Assembly (NCBI GenBank): GCA_039816955.1
Contig: JBCBWU010000005.1
Location: forward strand, 9,376-73,375
Origin: Lewinella sp039816955
Lineage (GTDB): Bacteria > Bacteroidota > Bacteroidia > Chitinophagales > Saprospiraceae
Length of the DNA: 64,000 bases
Reading direction: 5' to 3'
The notes under the pieces were generated by a model. It did not search any database. It was not told the origin of the DNA and worked only from the letters and a program-made list of their open reading frames with translations. The stretch's first letter is position 1. Each line of letters opens with the position of its first letter. A program made the position numbers and the translations under genes. Shown in pieces: positions 25,322 through 34,626 of the stretch.

Positions 25322-25759
25322 CTACTCACCTTCCAGTAGGTACTTCAATTCTTCAATCCTTATCTCCGTCAAACGGGTCATATAACCGAGGTAGATCAGC
25401 CCAAGCGTATGTCCCCGATAACCACTTGCAGCTTGATGACTCAACCGCCGCCGATGAGCTACCCAAGCCGTATGGTAATCCATTTCTTGCTGACGAATAG
25501 AATCGTTCTCGATTTGATCGAGATAGCTTACATATAACTTGTTCAGTTCCTTATCAGCTGCTTGAAAAGCCAAGTTTCTGCAAATTCGTGCACTCAAATT
25601 ATCAAAAGCGGCATCACAATCAACCCTCTCCACAACTTCCAACCTCATATAAGACAGATTACGAAGCCGCACTACATCACTAGTATCTTGAGCCCAAGCA
25701 GTATTTGACAGCAGGGCCAGAGCAAGGGCAAAAGCAATAAAGTTGGTTGTTTTCTTCAA
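25322..25759 (-). CDS. LprI/DUF1311-like exported protein
   Basis: A 145-aa protein. The long open frame back to 25918 overlaps the neighbouring esterase gene and has no coding character there, so I take the TTG at 25759, which opens a good signal peptide (KKTTNFIAFALALALLSNTAWAQ). The mature part fits the DUF1311/LprI pattern: a cysteine pair (DCDAAFDNLSARICRNLA), AADKELNKLYVSYLDQIENDSIRQQEMDYHTAWVAHRRR. Related proteins inhibit lysozyme in some bacteria, but many are uncharacterised. The TTG start is an inference. Confidence 0.6.
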   Translation of the reverse strand: MKKTTNFIAFALALALLSNTAWAQDTSDVVRLRNLSYMRLEVVERVDCDAAFDNLSARICRNLAFQAADKELNKLYVSYLDQIENDSIRQQEMDYHTAWVAHRRRLSHQAASGYRGHTLGLIYLGYMTRLTEIRIEELKYLLEGE

Positions 25760-25851
25760 TGTTTGGGTGTTAAAATTTTGGTGTAGCCACGTCAATGCGT
25801 TAACGTGTTTATACCTAAAATTTGGATTTTCCCGCCCCAAAACTACCTCTC

Positions 25852-27591
25852 CTAATACCGCCAAGAACGCACATCGGCTCCCGCCGGCGCGATCTTTGGC
25901 ATATCCTCTTCTACCCACTTCTTGATGAACATTCGGTGGTAGCGTAGCCGACTAATTGCGTTAGGCTCTTTGTGGTCGCCATTCCAGCAGTGCTCGGCCC
26001 GATCACCGTAGTCTACCTCACCATCGTAGTAGGGGGCGGTAGTTTCTTCCAGAATTTCTTCCACTAGGTAAACCGCATTATTGAGGTAATAATTGTCCAT
26101 ATCACCACAGTAGATGTGCACCTTACCTTTCAGTTTGGGACCAAGTGTGGCCCAATCTCGCTTCATAATGTAAGCCAGATCGTAGTTCTCTTTCCAATAG
26201 TCCGCTACCTCAGGATTAATTTCGCCAGTCACCTTGTCCCAAATTCGTTGCGGGTAGCCATCCGCTCCTACCGGACTGTAAACCGCTTCCCAAATATCCC
26301 ATTGCTGCCCGGAGCGACTGTGGGTTCCTAATACCAATTCGCGCTGATTCATATCCTGGAGGCTGCTACTCACATTGCCCAGGTAATCACGGCGGCCGGC
26401 TACTTCGGTCTTCTTAAACTCACTTTCTAGATAGTAGGCATTTTTATCATCGTAGATATTGGTCAGACAAAAGGCCCGAAAATCGATAGGATCAGGGCAA
26501 GCCGCGTAGCAGGTACCGTAATCATCTGGATATAAAACCTGTACCGCCAGTGCTTCCCAACCACCGGTAGAGCCGCCGTAAACGAAGCGCGCCCAACCTT
26601 CGCCAATCCCACGGAATTGTTCTTCGATGTAAGGAATCAATTCATAGGTAATAGCATCACCATAAGGCCCCAGGTTTTCGGAATTCACCGCGTAGCTATC
26701 ATCGTAGTAAGGATTAGCGTGCTGGATCTCAATAGCTAGCATACGGGGAAAATCGTCACCAGTCCAGGCCTGATAAAAATCGTAGGCCTCTTGCTGTACA
26801 ATACGGTTATAGCAGTCCAATTGAAAGCGCGAGCTGTAGACACAAGGCTCAGTTGTATCAGCAGGTTCGGTGCGCCAACCTCCAAAATCCGCCGGGAAGT
26901 GTCCGTGCATAATAGCCAGCGGATATTTCACCTCTGGGTGCTCTGCCCATCCTTTTGGTAATAATACATGCGCGCCCAGGTACATATCCCTACCCCAAAA
27001 TTCACTGAGTAAGTTTGAGCGAATTTTCACGTGCTTTACCCACTCCGTATCTTCTGGAGGAGTGATCGGGTCAATTGCTTGATCAAAAGCCAATTCGTAG
27101 GTCTTGCCTCCCGCAATAGTCAGTGTTTGAGACGTATTCAACAAGTTACCAGGTGCCCTATTCCATTGCTGTCCTTCACCACGGTCCATCGGTAACTTAA
27201 CGGTATGGCCATCACCACGCTCAAAGGTCTCGTACTTGTGCAGTAGAACCTGCACCTGGTATTCTCTTTCTGGAATCTCTGCCATACTCACCAGCGGATA
27301 ACCCGGCGTATCAGGACGGAACTCCAGCACCGTTCCTGGCTCCCAATTCTCTACGTTCATACCAAAGGCCAGCTGCGTACCAGGGCCATCCGAAATTTGG
27401 AAGCGTGGCTCGCTTTCGGTGTTCGTGGATAGCATCACCAATAAGCGGCCATCCAAGGCCTCATCGGCTAGCTCAACGGGTAATTTGATCTGAAAACTCG
27501 GCTCTGAGGGCGAACCTGAGGTTGGAGCAGAACAACTCCAATACCCTACCGTCATGGCTAATAGAAGAACAAAAATGGATGGCTTAAGCAT
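25852..27591 (-). CDS. lipid-anchored esterase-family alpha/beta hydrolase
   Basis: A 579-aa protein. The start at 27591 is chosen because MLKPSIFVLLLAMTVGYWSC forms a lipoprotein signal (Cys20); the frame extends to 27654. An N-terminal beta domain of about 200 residues precedes a hydrolase domain of the esterase D / PF00756 type: YPLAIMHGHFPADFGG, ARFVYGGSTGGWEALAVQVLYPDDYG with the nucleophile Ser in GGSTGG, VHIYCGDMDNYYLNNAVYLVEE and the His in RAEHCWNGDHKEP. It is probably anchored in the outer membrane or periplasm. The ester substrate is unknown. Confidence 0.8.
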   Translation of the reverse strand: MLKPSIFVLLLAMTVGYWSCSAPTSGSPSEPSFQIKLPVELADEALDGRLLVMLSTNTESEPRFQISDGPGTQLAFGMNVENWEPGTVLEFRPDTPGYPLVSMAEIPEREYQVQVLLHKYETFERGDGHTVKLPMDRGEGQQWNRAPGNLLNTSQTLTIAGGKTYELAFDQAIDPITPPEDTEWVKHVKIRSNLLSEFWGRDMYLGAHVLLPKGWAEHPEVKYPLAIMHGHFPADFGGWRTEPADTTEPCVYSSRFQLDCYNRIVQQEAYDFYQAWTGDDFPRMLAIEIQHANPYYDDSYAVNSENLGPYGDAITYELIPYIEEQFRGIGEGWARFVYGGSTGGWEALAVQVLYPDDYGTCYAACPDPIDFRAFCLTNIYDDKNAYYLESEFKKTEVAGRRDYLGNVSSSLQDMNQRELVLGTHSRSGQQWDIWEAVYSPVGADGYPQRIWDKVTGEINPEVADYWKENYDLAYIMKRDWATLGPKLKGKVHIYCGDMDNYYLNNAVYLVEEILEETTAPYYDGEVDYGDRAEHCWNGDHKEPNAISRLRYHRMFIKKWVEEDMPKIAPAGADVRSWRY

Positions 27592-27726
27592 GTGGATTGT
27601 GGTTTGCAGCGGTGAATAAGTCAGAAAAGATAAACATTTCCCAAGTGCCGTCAAATCGTTTGCAAAATATCAGATGCTTCTATTTTATAATCATAAAAAT
27701 TACATTACAAAAAAAATACGCATACT

Positions 27727-27758
27727 ATTGACAAACACTTAAATTATCCGTATCTTAG
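27727..27758 (+). promoter_or_regulatory. putative promoter (ATTG, 20-base spacer, TATCTTAG)
   Basis: ATTG at 27727-27730 is separated by 20 bases from TATCTTAG at 27751-27758, close to the Bacteroidota TTG / TAnnTTTG pattern with one mismatch in the -7 box. It lies 35 bases before the ATG at 27794. The same -7 octamer occurs in the IS promoter at 63328-63335. Confidence 0.5.
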
Positions 27759-27793
27759 TAGGGATTTGAGAAAACACATTGAAACGCATCCCT

Positions 27794-28441
27794 ATGAACT
27801 CCCTATTCAAATGGCTATTGGGCCGCCAAGAAGAAGATCCTGAAGAAAGGCCCACTTCCTATCTAGACAACGAGCTATGTACTTGCGATCGCTTTGGAAA
27901 AGTGTTGGAGCAATACATCGAAAAGCTTCTGCCCGCAGAACAGGCAATAGCACAGCACTTAATAGCGGCATTATTGGAACTGGGCAAAGGCAGTCACCCC
28001 CCACAGGATCTCAAGCTATTCATGAAGATGACGCACTGGTCTCGGCATTTGCAATACCACCGGCACCTGATCACTGAATGGTGGCAGCTCTTGAAGGGCT
28101 GTGCGCAACTGCACAATCAATATCAGGCACTGAACGCTGATGACTGTTGCCCCATCAATCGCCAAAACCTACCGGCGGCACAGGCTATCACCTGGCTCTA
28201 TATCCATATTAAAAAAGGAGAAAGTGTGACCAGTGTATTGCCTTTCATGGACGACTGTCTACGCCAATATCCACTCTGCAGTGAAATTGCTGAGCAGCTG
28301 GCCTTGAGCGCTGCCAATGCGCTAACCAGACAGCCATTCTACCGATTCCATCGCCACAACATCGCCATTCAATACCCTAATCTAAGTCGGGGACGAATGG
28401 GGCGGCAGTTGCAAATTCAGGCGGTACGTTGGGCTTCTTAG
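27794..28441 (+). CDS. hypothetical cytoplasmic protein, 215 aa
   Basis: I do not recognise this protein. The ATG at 27794 is preferred to a TTG 15 bases upstream. It has no signal peptide. It is helical and rich in His, Gln, Cys and Trp (LCTCDRFGKVLEQYIEKLLPAEQAIAQHLIAALLELG, HWSRHLQYHRHLITEWWQLLKGC, DDCCPINRQN, DDCLRQYPLCSEIAEQL). The cysteine pairs are not in an obvious zinc-finger spacing. It has its own promoter-like signal and converges with a 4-base overlap on the membrane protein gene. Confidence 0.6.
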   Translation: MNSLFKWLLGRQEEDPEERPTSYLDNELCTCDRFGKVLEQYIEKLLPAEQAIAQHLIAALLELGKGSHPPQDLKLFMKMTHWSRHLQYHRHLITEWWQLLKGCAQLHNQYQALNADDCCPINRQNLPAAQAITWLYIHIKKGESVTSVLPFMDDCLRQYPLCSEIAEQLALSAANALTRQPFYRFHRHNIAIQYPNLSRGRMGRQLQIQAVRWAS

Positions 28442-28848
28442 CTAGACTTTGCTTTCTTACGTTGAAGCAAGAAAAAGAGAACTATAGCTGGAAATAGCAG
28501 TAGCATTGAGAGAGTACCAATGGCAGGTGTGTAGTCAAGTGTAAATCCAACAATACTAACAAGAGCAAACATTAGAAAGAGAAAACTGCACAACAATAGT
28601 ATTACCGTGAGGAGAACACGTGTATTGCTCTTTGGTGCCAGACGAAAATACAGTAGCCAACCCACCAATAAAGAGCAGGCGGGTAATAGGAACAGCACCT
28701 CTTCAAAGACAAATATCATTTCCCAGTGCGACTCGTACTCTCCAACGTAATATGAGTATCCGTAGGGTAAAATGAGCAACATCACACAGAGCAACAATAT
28801 GAAATACTGCAGCCCATTCAAAAAATTAATACCCATAAAAGCTTGCAA
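28438..28848 (-). CDS. small integral membrane protein, 136 aa
   Basis: Four hydrophobic segments span most of the protein: YFILLLCVMLLILPYGY, MIFVFEEVLFLLPACSLLVGWLLYF, VLLTVILLLCSFLFLMFALVSIVGF and LSMLLLFPAIVLFFLLQ, with a basic tail RKKAKSS. A second ATG four codons in (28836) may be the true start. No family recognised. It lies downstream of the S9 peptidase gene on the same strand but a hairpin separates them. Confidence 0.6.
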   Translation of the reverse strand: MQAFMGINFLNGLQYFILLLCVMLLILPYGYSYYVGEYESHWEMIFVFEEVLFLLPACSLLVGWLLYFRLAPKSNTRVLLTVILLLCSFLFLMFALVSIVGFTLDYTPAIGTLSMLLLFPAIVLFFLLQRKKAKSS

Positions 28849-28912
28849 TTAGATACTAAAAATGAGGCCTGCTCGTATGTGGCTATCCATCCTCTCTTAT
28901 CGTTATGAGACA

Positions 28913-28947
28913 AGTTCTCGGAGAACTCCAAAGTCTCTCCGAGAACT
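28913..28947 (-). terminator. 12-bp hairpin between S9 peptidase and membrane protein genes
   Basis: AGTTCTCGGAGA (28913-28924) pairs perfectly with TCTCCGAGAACT (28936-28947) around an 11-base loop, 14 bases past the S9 peptidase stop. It probably ends that transcript. The core word TTCTCGGAGAAC is the same as the outer end of the inverted repeat at 6627-6846. Confidence 0.6.
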
Positions 28948-28960
28948 ACAAGTAAAAGTC

Positions 28961-31003
28961 TTACTCCTCCTCGGTCCGATATTTCTCAAACCAAGCCAGC
29001 GTGTGTGCAATCTTAGTGATCAGATTACTCGGGCGAGCGGCTATTCCGTGGCTAGCCTCTGGAATTTCTACCAACACGGTCTCTACCTGGCGCAACTTCA
29101 ACGCATGGTACAATTGCTTTGATTCGCTGGGCGGGGTACGCAAGTCATTCATACCCACCATCACCATGGTTGGTGTTTCTACATTTTCTACCAGAGACAG
29201 TGGCGAAAAACGCCAATAATCCTCCACGTTTTCCCAGGGCTGCCCTTTGATCCGGTAATTGGCATAACCGTAGTAGTTATCTGCCACCAGGGTTTTACTA
29301 ATCCAGTTTACTACAGGCTTAGCCACCACGGCTGCCCGGAAACGGTTGTTCTTACCAATAATCCAGGCTGTCATAATCCCGCCGGCGCTACCGCCCGTCA
29401 CGTAGAGATGTTCTTCATCTACTAAACCCTGTTCCAACAAGTAGTCTACCCCGTCCATCACATCCTGATAATCTTCCCCGGGATAGTTGTGGTACAAGAG
29501 ATTGGCAAACTCCTCACCATAACCCGTACTACCCCGCGGATTAGGATAAAACACCAGATAACCGGCGGCAGCGTATAACTGCATCTCAGCGGAGAAACGT
29601 GCTCCATAGTTGAGAATAGGGCCGCCGTGGTTTTCTACCAGCAGTGGATATTTTTGCTCGGGATCATAATTCGGTGGTTTCACGATCCAACCCTGAATCG
29701 GGCGTTGGTCAAAGCTCGATTGGTAGCGTACTTCTTCCACCTCCCCTAGTTCGCGATGAGCCAATAAATCCGCATTGAGCGCACTAAGCACTTTGGACTC
29801 ACCGCCATTAGTAGAAACCACAGCGAGAGCAGCAGGCTCGCTGGTTGTACTGTGTGTATAGGCAATACGACCGTTATTAGATAGACTAAACGAGCCACCG
29901 GGATAGGGCCGGCCAATTGAAGTTCCCCCTAGGTTACCAGTCACGTCTCTTAAGGCTCCACTTGTGCTCAGGTAAGCAATTTTCGTATCTCCCCAATCGT
30001 CGTAGGTGATGTACAGGCCCTGCCCATCCTTACTCCATTTCATAGCCCCTACGCTGCGGTCTAACTCGGCAGAGATTACGCGTTGGTTACCACCGTCAGC
30101 ATCCATTAGGTATAGATCCGTCACCTGGTAGGCTTGCACTTTATCCTCGTAGCTGCGGTAAGCAATGGTTTTGCCATCCGGCGAAATCATGGGGCTGTTG
30201 TCTGGTCCCTGGCGGTCGGTTAAGGCCAAAATATCGCCAGTTGCTACACTGAGGCGGTACACCTCGCTATTGCGAAAATCATATTCCCAATCCTCATTGC
30301 GGTTGGCCGAAAAGAAGATATGATCACCATCCGGCGACCAGGATAAGGAACCACCATGATTGAAGTCTCCGCTACTCAGCTGGCGGGCGGTACCACCTTC
30401 TGCTGGAACCACAAAAATGTGTGTGAAGCCCGGCTTGAGGTAACCCCGGCCATCCGCTTCGTGCTTTAAACGATCCGTAATTCTTGGCTTCGCTGCCCAT
30501 TTGGCGCCCTTCGGCTTAGGGGGCATTTTAGCAATAACGGGTGGCGCCACATCAACCTTCATGCTAAATGCGATAGACTCCCCATCCGGTGACCAGGCCA
30601 TGTTGGAGGGTGATCCCTCAAGGTGAGTCAGGCGGGCCATTTTTCCACTGGCTACCCAGTATACAAATATCTCGGAGCCAGCCTCTCCCCTACTCACAAA
30701 GGCGATCCGATCACCACTTGGCGACCAACGAGCGGAAGACTCACTGCCCTCGCGACTGGTCAGTTTCTGATGGTTACCTCCGTCGGCATCCACCATCCAG
30801 AGCTGCCCCACGGAACGGTCTTTCATAATATCAAAACCCATGCGACGGTAGACAATCATATCACCGTCGGGAGAAATCCGCGGGTCACGAACGTGCTCTA
30901 GCTCAAACACATCCAAATAGGAAAACGAGGGCTTATCCTGCCCCATCAAGAAAACACTTGCCGACACCAGCAAGGCCAGCGTAAAAAATCCACGAAATAC
31001 CAT
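28961..31003 (-). CDS. S9 family prolyl-oligopeptidase-like peptidase
   Basis: A 680-aa exported peptidase. The start at 31003 gives the signal peptide MVFRGFFTLALLVSASVFLMGQ; the frame continues upstream to 31096 without support. An N-terminal WD/TolB-like propeller has repeated units of the form DGDMIVYRR, SPSGDRIAFVS, SPDGESIAFSM, SPDGDHIFFSANR and SPDGKTIAYRS. The C-terminal hydrolase has the nucleophile in LYVTGGSAGGIMTAW (about Ser539), Asp in GMNDLRTPPSES (about 620) and His in EASHGIAARPS (about 652). It should cleave peptides outside the cytoplasm, as in dipeptidyl/acylaminoacyl peptidases. Confidence 0.93.
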   Translation of the reverse strand: MVFRGFFTLALLVSASVFLMGQDKPSFSYLDVFELEHVRDPRISPDGDMIVYRRMGFDIMKDRSVGQLWMVDADGGNHQKLTSREGSESSARWSPSGDRIAFVSRGEAGSEIFVYWVASGKMARLTHLEGSPSNMAWSPDGESIAFSMKVDVAPPVIAKMPPKPKGAKWAAKPRITDRLKHEADGRGYLKPGFTHIFVVPAEGGTARQLSSGDFNHGGSLSWSPDGDHIFFSANRNEDWEYDFRNSEVYRLSVATGDILALTDRQGPDNSPMISPDGKTIAYRSYEDKVQAYQVTDLYLMDADGGNQRVISAELDRSVGAMKWSKDGQGLYITYDDWGDTKIAYLSTSGALRDVTGNLGGTSIGRPYPGGSFSLSNNGRIAYTHSTTSEPAALAVVSTNGGESKVLSALNADLLAHRELGEVEEVRYQSSFDQRPIQGWIVKPPNYDPEQKYPLLVENHGGPILNYGARFSAEMQLYAAAGYLVFYPNPRGSTGYGEEFANLLYHNYPGEDYQDVMDGVDYLLEQGLVDEEHLYVTGGSAGGIMTAWIIGKNNRFRAAVVAKPVVNWISKTLVADNYYGYANYRIKGQPWENVEDYWRFSPLSLVENVETPTMVMVGMNDLRTPPSESKQLYHALKLRQVETVLVEIPEASHGIAARPSNLITKIAHTLAWFEKYRTEEE

Positions 31004-31396
31004 AGACGTCGTAATTTGGTATAAGGCCCTAAAAATAACAATTAGCCTGGGCTTCCAAGCAGAATTGATCATCATGAACACTGTAATCATCCTCAAAGCT
31101 CCTACTAATCAACCCTGGCATGCAGCGAAATTCGTTATCGTGCGATTCAGCAAAGGGGCTATACCTGATGCAATTTTTCACAGCAGATGGACAAAGCAAA
31201 ACGCTACCGCTGGTGAAGCAGTAGGAATTACTCCCTTAACTGTTCGTAGAAGGAATAAATGAGTAGCTAGGTAGGTCTATTACTAAGTAAGCTGTCTTAA
31301 TGAGAGGTAGTTTGATTATCCAAGTAAGAGGAGCTGTATAACACTCCGCTAGAAGGCACATCAATACTATCGCTTAACAAACAAAAAACAGCTGCG
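31004..31396. other. intergenic region between divergent genes, 393 bp
   Basis: No gene, RNA or repeat could be recognised. The region separates the divergent S9 peptidase and CotH-like genes and must contain both promoters. I did not find a full TTG / TAnnTTTG pair on either strand. Confidence 0.5.
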
Positions 31397-33784
31397 ATGA
31401 GCATAAGATCGACACTACTACTCTCTTTTCTATTTCCCTGCCTATTGGCCGCTCAAAGCCTTCCATTGGAGGTTAATTTAACCGAAGATGGACGACTTAC
31501 CCACGGAGGTAACATCACCGAAGGCTTTTATAAGACGGCAGATATTCATAAGCTTGAAATCACCCTTACCGAACCTGATTGGTTCGAACTACTTGATGGC
31601 CCGGGAGGACCCGGTGGCAATGCCGGCGAAACACTGATCGGAGTACTCACTTTCAATGATGATTTGGTGCTAGATAGTGTTCTGGTAAGCATCAAAGGGC
31701 AGACTTCAGATCGCCAGAATAATTCGGAGAAAAAGTCCTTCAAAATCGAGATTGACGAAATCCTGGACCAGGATCTAATGGGCTACGACAATCTCAATCT
31801 CAACTGTGCCTTCCAGGATCATTCCAGTATGCGGGAAGTCCTCTACTATGATATTTCCAGAGCGTTCGCTCCTGCCCTGAAAGGTTCCTTTGTAGATCTC
31901 TACATCAACGGGCAGTACTGGGGGCCTTACAACAATATCCAGCAAATAGAAGGCCGGTACATCCAAGAGTGGTTTACCGACAATGATGGAACCAGATGGC
32001 GTGCGGTTTCTCCAGACGGAGTTGGCGGCGGTGGCCCTGGTGGCCCAGGAGGTCCAGGCGGTGCTTTTGGTACCGGCGTATCCACGCTCAATTACAACGG
32101 ACCGGATTCTACGGATTACAACGAGAATTACACCTTGAAGAAAACCAGCAAGGAGAACCCTTGGGAAGACTTAATTGCCGTGTGTGACGACCTCAATCAC
32201 CTCCCAATTGATGATCTATACGAGGGGCTCAAGCATTCCTTAGACATCGACCGGACGATGTGGTTCTTGGCGCAAGAGGCCGTATTTTCTGATGATGACA
32301 GTTACCTGCACAAAGGTGGAATGGACTACTATGTGTACTGGGACAATGCTACAAACCGCCTTATGCCACTGGAAGTGGATGGGAACTCGGTCCTGGCCAG
32401 CAATAATATCACCTGGAGTCCCTTTTATCACGAAACCGATGAGCGCTTCCCCTTACTCAATCGGCTCTTACAGAACACCGAAGTTCGGCAACGCTATCTC
32501 GCCCATCTGAGAACGGTATTGGACCTCTACTTCATAGAAGAAGACATCCACGACCGGATTGATGAGTTTGCTGTTATTCTGGATCAAAGAGTGCAGGATG
32601 ATCCTAAGAAGATTTACTCTTACACCCAATTTGTGAACGGCGTTGAATCGCTGAAGGAGTTGATCTCAGATCGCATCACCTTCTTGCAAAACCATACTGA
32701 GATCAACCGACAAGGGGTAGAAATCGCCAACGCCCTAATGGAAACTAGCGCTGGAGTTGGACTTCCTCCCCTACCCGAGGAAGAAGTACAGGTGACAGTT
32801 GAAGTCGGTGCCGATGCACAAAGCGTGATACTCTATTACGGTCTGGGACTAGATGGTGCATTTGAAAGAATCCCTATGTACGACGATGGTATGCACGGCG
32901 ATCAAGCTGCGGGCGACAACATCTACGGCGCCCTCATCCCTGCTTATCAATCGGGAACTTACGTTCGATATTACTTTGAAGCCATTAAAGACGATGAGTT
33001 CTCTACTGCCAGCTACTTCCCTAAAGGTGCGGAACACGATGTCTTTGTTTATCGTGTAGAAGCTTCAGTTGTACCATCCGAGAATGTGGTAATCAACGAA
33101 TTCATGGCGGATAATGAAGCCAGCGTAGCCGATGACGCTGGTGAGTACGATGATTGGGTCGAGCTATACAATAAAGGTATCGAAGCGGTGGATCTGACTG
33201 GCTATTTCATGTCGGACAATGAGAGTGAAATCACCAAATGGCGATTCCCCGATGGCACCATCATTGGCCCCGATGAGTACCTGATTGTCTGGGCGGATGA
33301 AGACGAAGATCAAGCCAGTGATACGGAACTGCACGCCGACTTTAAAATCTCCGCCGGAGGTGAAGAATTACTCCTGGTGGATGCTGAAATGCAAATCATC
33401 GATGCCATTTACTTTGGCGAACAGGAAGAGGATCGCACCTTCGCCAGACGACCCAACGGCATCGGTGATTTTACGGCAGGCGAACCTACCTTCAACGCCA
33501 ATAATGACGACATCACCTCTACTACCACTGTATCAGACAAGCAGCGTTTATTCATCGCCCCTAACCCCACAAGTAACCACTTCACCGTCGGTTTAGAAGG
33601 TGAATTCACCGAAAACTTGGAACTGACTATTTTCAATACTGCTGGTCAAATCATCTTGCGCCAGCAGGTGAACGCCAATGCGCAAGTTGATGCCAGAAAT
33701 ATTGATTCGGGCACGTATTTCATTGTTATTCACGATCCGGAACAGCAGGTCAACTATCGCCAAAAGCTAGTGATCGTGAAATAA
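31397..33784 (+). CDS. CotH-like surface protein with lamin-tail domain and T9SS sorting domain
   Basis: A 795-aa protein with a signal peptide ending LLAAQS. Residues about 45-440 are CotH-like: SVLVSIKGQTSDRQNNSEKKSFKIEID, DLYINGQYWGPYNNIQQIEGRYI, SDDDSYLHKGGMDYYVYWDNATNRLMPLEVDGN. The last part takes the place of the family's D-x-D-G metal site, with Glu first. CotH proteins are atypical surface kinases. A beta domain (465-560), a lamin-tail domain (VVINEFMADNEASVADDAGEYDDWVELYNKG) and a C-terminal T9SS type A domain (LFIAPNPTSNHFTVGL ... DSGTYFIVI) follow. Two Gly/Pro-rich inserts (PGGPGG) lie near residues 70 and 215. First gene of a four-gene plus-strand run. Confidence 0.85.
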   Translation: MSIRSTLLLSFLFPCLLAAQSLPLEVNLTEDGRLTHGGNITEGFYKTADIHKLEITLTEPDWFELLDGPGGPGGNAGETLIGVLTFNDDLVLDSVLVSIKGQTSDRQNNSEKKSFKIEIDEILDQDLMGYDNLNLNCAFQDHSSMREVLYYDISRAFAPALKGSFVDLYINGQYWGPYNNIQQIEGRYIQEWFTDNDGTRWRAVSPDGVGGGGPGGPGGPGGAFGTGVSTLNYNGPDSTDYNENYTLKKTSKENPWEDLIAVCDDLNHLPIDDLYEGLKHSLDIDRTMWFLAQEAVFSDDDSYLHKGGMDYYVYWDNATNRLMPLEVDGNSVLASNNITWSPFYHETDERFPLLNRLLQNTEVRQRYLAHLRTVLDLYFIEEDIHDRIDEFAVILDQRVQDDPKKIYSYTQFVNGVESLKELISDRITFLQNHTEINRQGVEIANALMETSAGVGLPPLPEEEVQVTVEVGADAQSVILYYGLGLDGAFERIPMYDDGMHGDQAAGDNIYGALIPAYQSGTYVRYYFEAIKDDEFSTASYFPKGAEHDVFVYRVEASVVPSENVVINEFMADNEASVADDAGEYDDWVELYNKGIEAVDLTGYFMSDNESEITKWRFPDGTIIGPDEYLIVWADEDEDQASDTELHADFKISAGGEELLLVDAEMQIIDAIYFGEQEEDRTFARRPNGIGDFTAGEPTFNANNDDITSTTTVSDKQRLFIAPNPTSNHFTVGLEGEFTENLELTIFNTAGQIILRQQVNANAQVDARNIDSGTYFIVIHDPEQQVNYRQKLVIVK

Positions 33785-33810
33785 TTGCGGTAGCAAGAGA
33801 AGGTAAGTTC

Positions 33811-33846
33811 CGCCCACCTGACTGCTTTATTGTCGACAGGTGGGCG
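33811..33846 (+). terminator. 10-bp hairpin after the CotH-like gene
   Basis: CGCCCACCTG (33811-33820) pairs with CAGGTGGGCG (33837-33846), 16-base loop, followed by ATTTACT. It starts 27 bases after the CotH stop. Without a strong T-run it may only attenuate transcription into the DUF4956 gene. Confidence 0.55.
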
Positions 33847-33916
33847 ATTTACTGCTATAGACCTAGCCGGGAGTTTACTTTTGGTTAACTTACGCCCCCT
33901 TATTATCTTTTTTTGC

Positions 33917-34612
33917 ATGATTGATTTATCGTTGTTTCAAACCAACGTGGCCAACCCGACATTTGTCTCCACCGCCTACGCCATGCTACTGGCTTTCCTA
34001 CTCGGGTGCCTACTAGCGTTTACGTACGAGAAAACTACCGCGGAGATTCGGCTATCGCACCATTTTCTGCAGGCCCTAATTCTGGGCGCTATTGTGGCGG
34101 CTACCGTGATGCACGCCATTGGTGACAGCTTGGCACGAGGCCTGGGAATGTTGGGCGCACTGGCCATTATTCGCTTCCGTACCTCCATCAATAATCCGCG
34201 CAACATCATCTTTATGTTTGCCTCCCTCGCTACGGGTATCGCCTGTGGGGTATACGGCTTTAATGCGGCCTTTGCCGGGGTACTATCTTTTTGCGGAGCT
34301 GCATTTTTACTCCGTTATTCGCCTTTCGGCAAAACGCAGCTGCAAGGCAGTATCCGTTTCAAGCGTGACCGTACGGATCCCCTGGATGAAAAAGAAATTG
34401 AAGCTATCCTATTGCAATTCTGCGAACGTATCGAGTTGCGGCAACTACAGCTCTCCGTCGAAGAGTTCACCGAACGAGAGCTCTTCCGTTACGAATACGT
34501 CACAGTGATGAAGCCCAAAGCCAAAGAAGAAGACCTGCTGGAGGCACTATTAAACACCAAGGTGTTATTCGATGTGCGGATCAGCCGTAAGCAACAAACC
34601 GAAGTACTCTAA
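33917..34612 (+). CDS. DUF4956 integral membrane protein
   Basis: A 231-aa protein; the ATG at 33917 (MIDLSLFQTN) is preferred to the frame opening at 33830, which covers the hairpin. Hydrophobic segments lie at about 16-36, 50-66, 74-86, 97-114 and 117-133. The family signature is clear: GMLGALAIIRFRTSINNPRNIIFMFASLATGIACG (by position 78-111). A cytoplasmic C-terminal domain of about 95 residues follows. DUF4956 genes often neighbour CotH and VTC polyphosphate-polymerase genes in other bacteria. CotH is here but no VTC gene is seen; instead an adaptor and an outer-membrane factor follow within 15 bases. Function unknown. Confidence 0.88.
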   Translation: MIDLSLFQTNVANPTFVSTAYAMLLAFLLGCLLAFTYEKTTAEIRLSHHFLQALILGAIVAATVMHAIGDSLARGLGMLGALAIIRFRTSINNPRNIIFMFASLATGIACGVYGFNAAFAGVLSFCGAAFLLRYSPFGKTQLQGSIRFKRDRTDPLDEKEIEAILLQFCERIELRQLQLSVEEFTERELFRYEYVTVMKPKAKEEDLLEALLNTKVLFDVRISRKQQTEVL

Positions 34613-34626
34613 GAGACTATAGTCGT

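Noticed and set aside
25760..25918. N-terminal extension of the LprI/DUF1311-like protein
   Set aside because: The extra 53 residues overlap the neighbouring esterase gene, are Arg/Gly-rich without a signal peptide, and precede a proper signal peptide that starts at the TTG at 25759.
31397..33784. CotH-like protein as a spore coat component
   Set aside because: The Bacteroidota are not spore formers, and this protein has a Sec signal and a T9SS sorting domain, so it is a surface protein instead.
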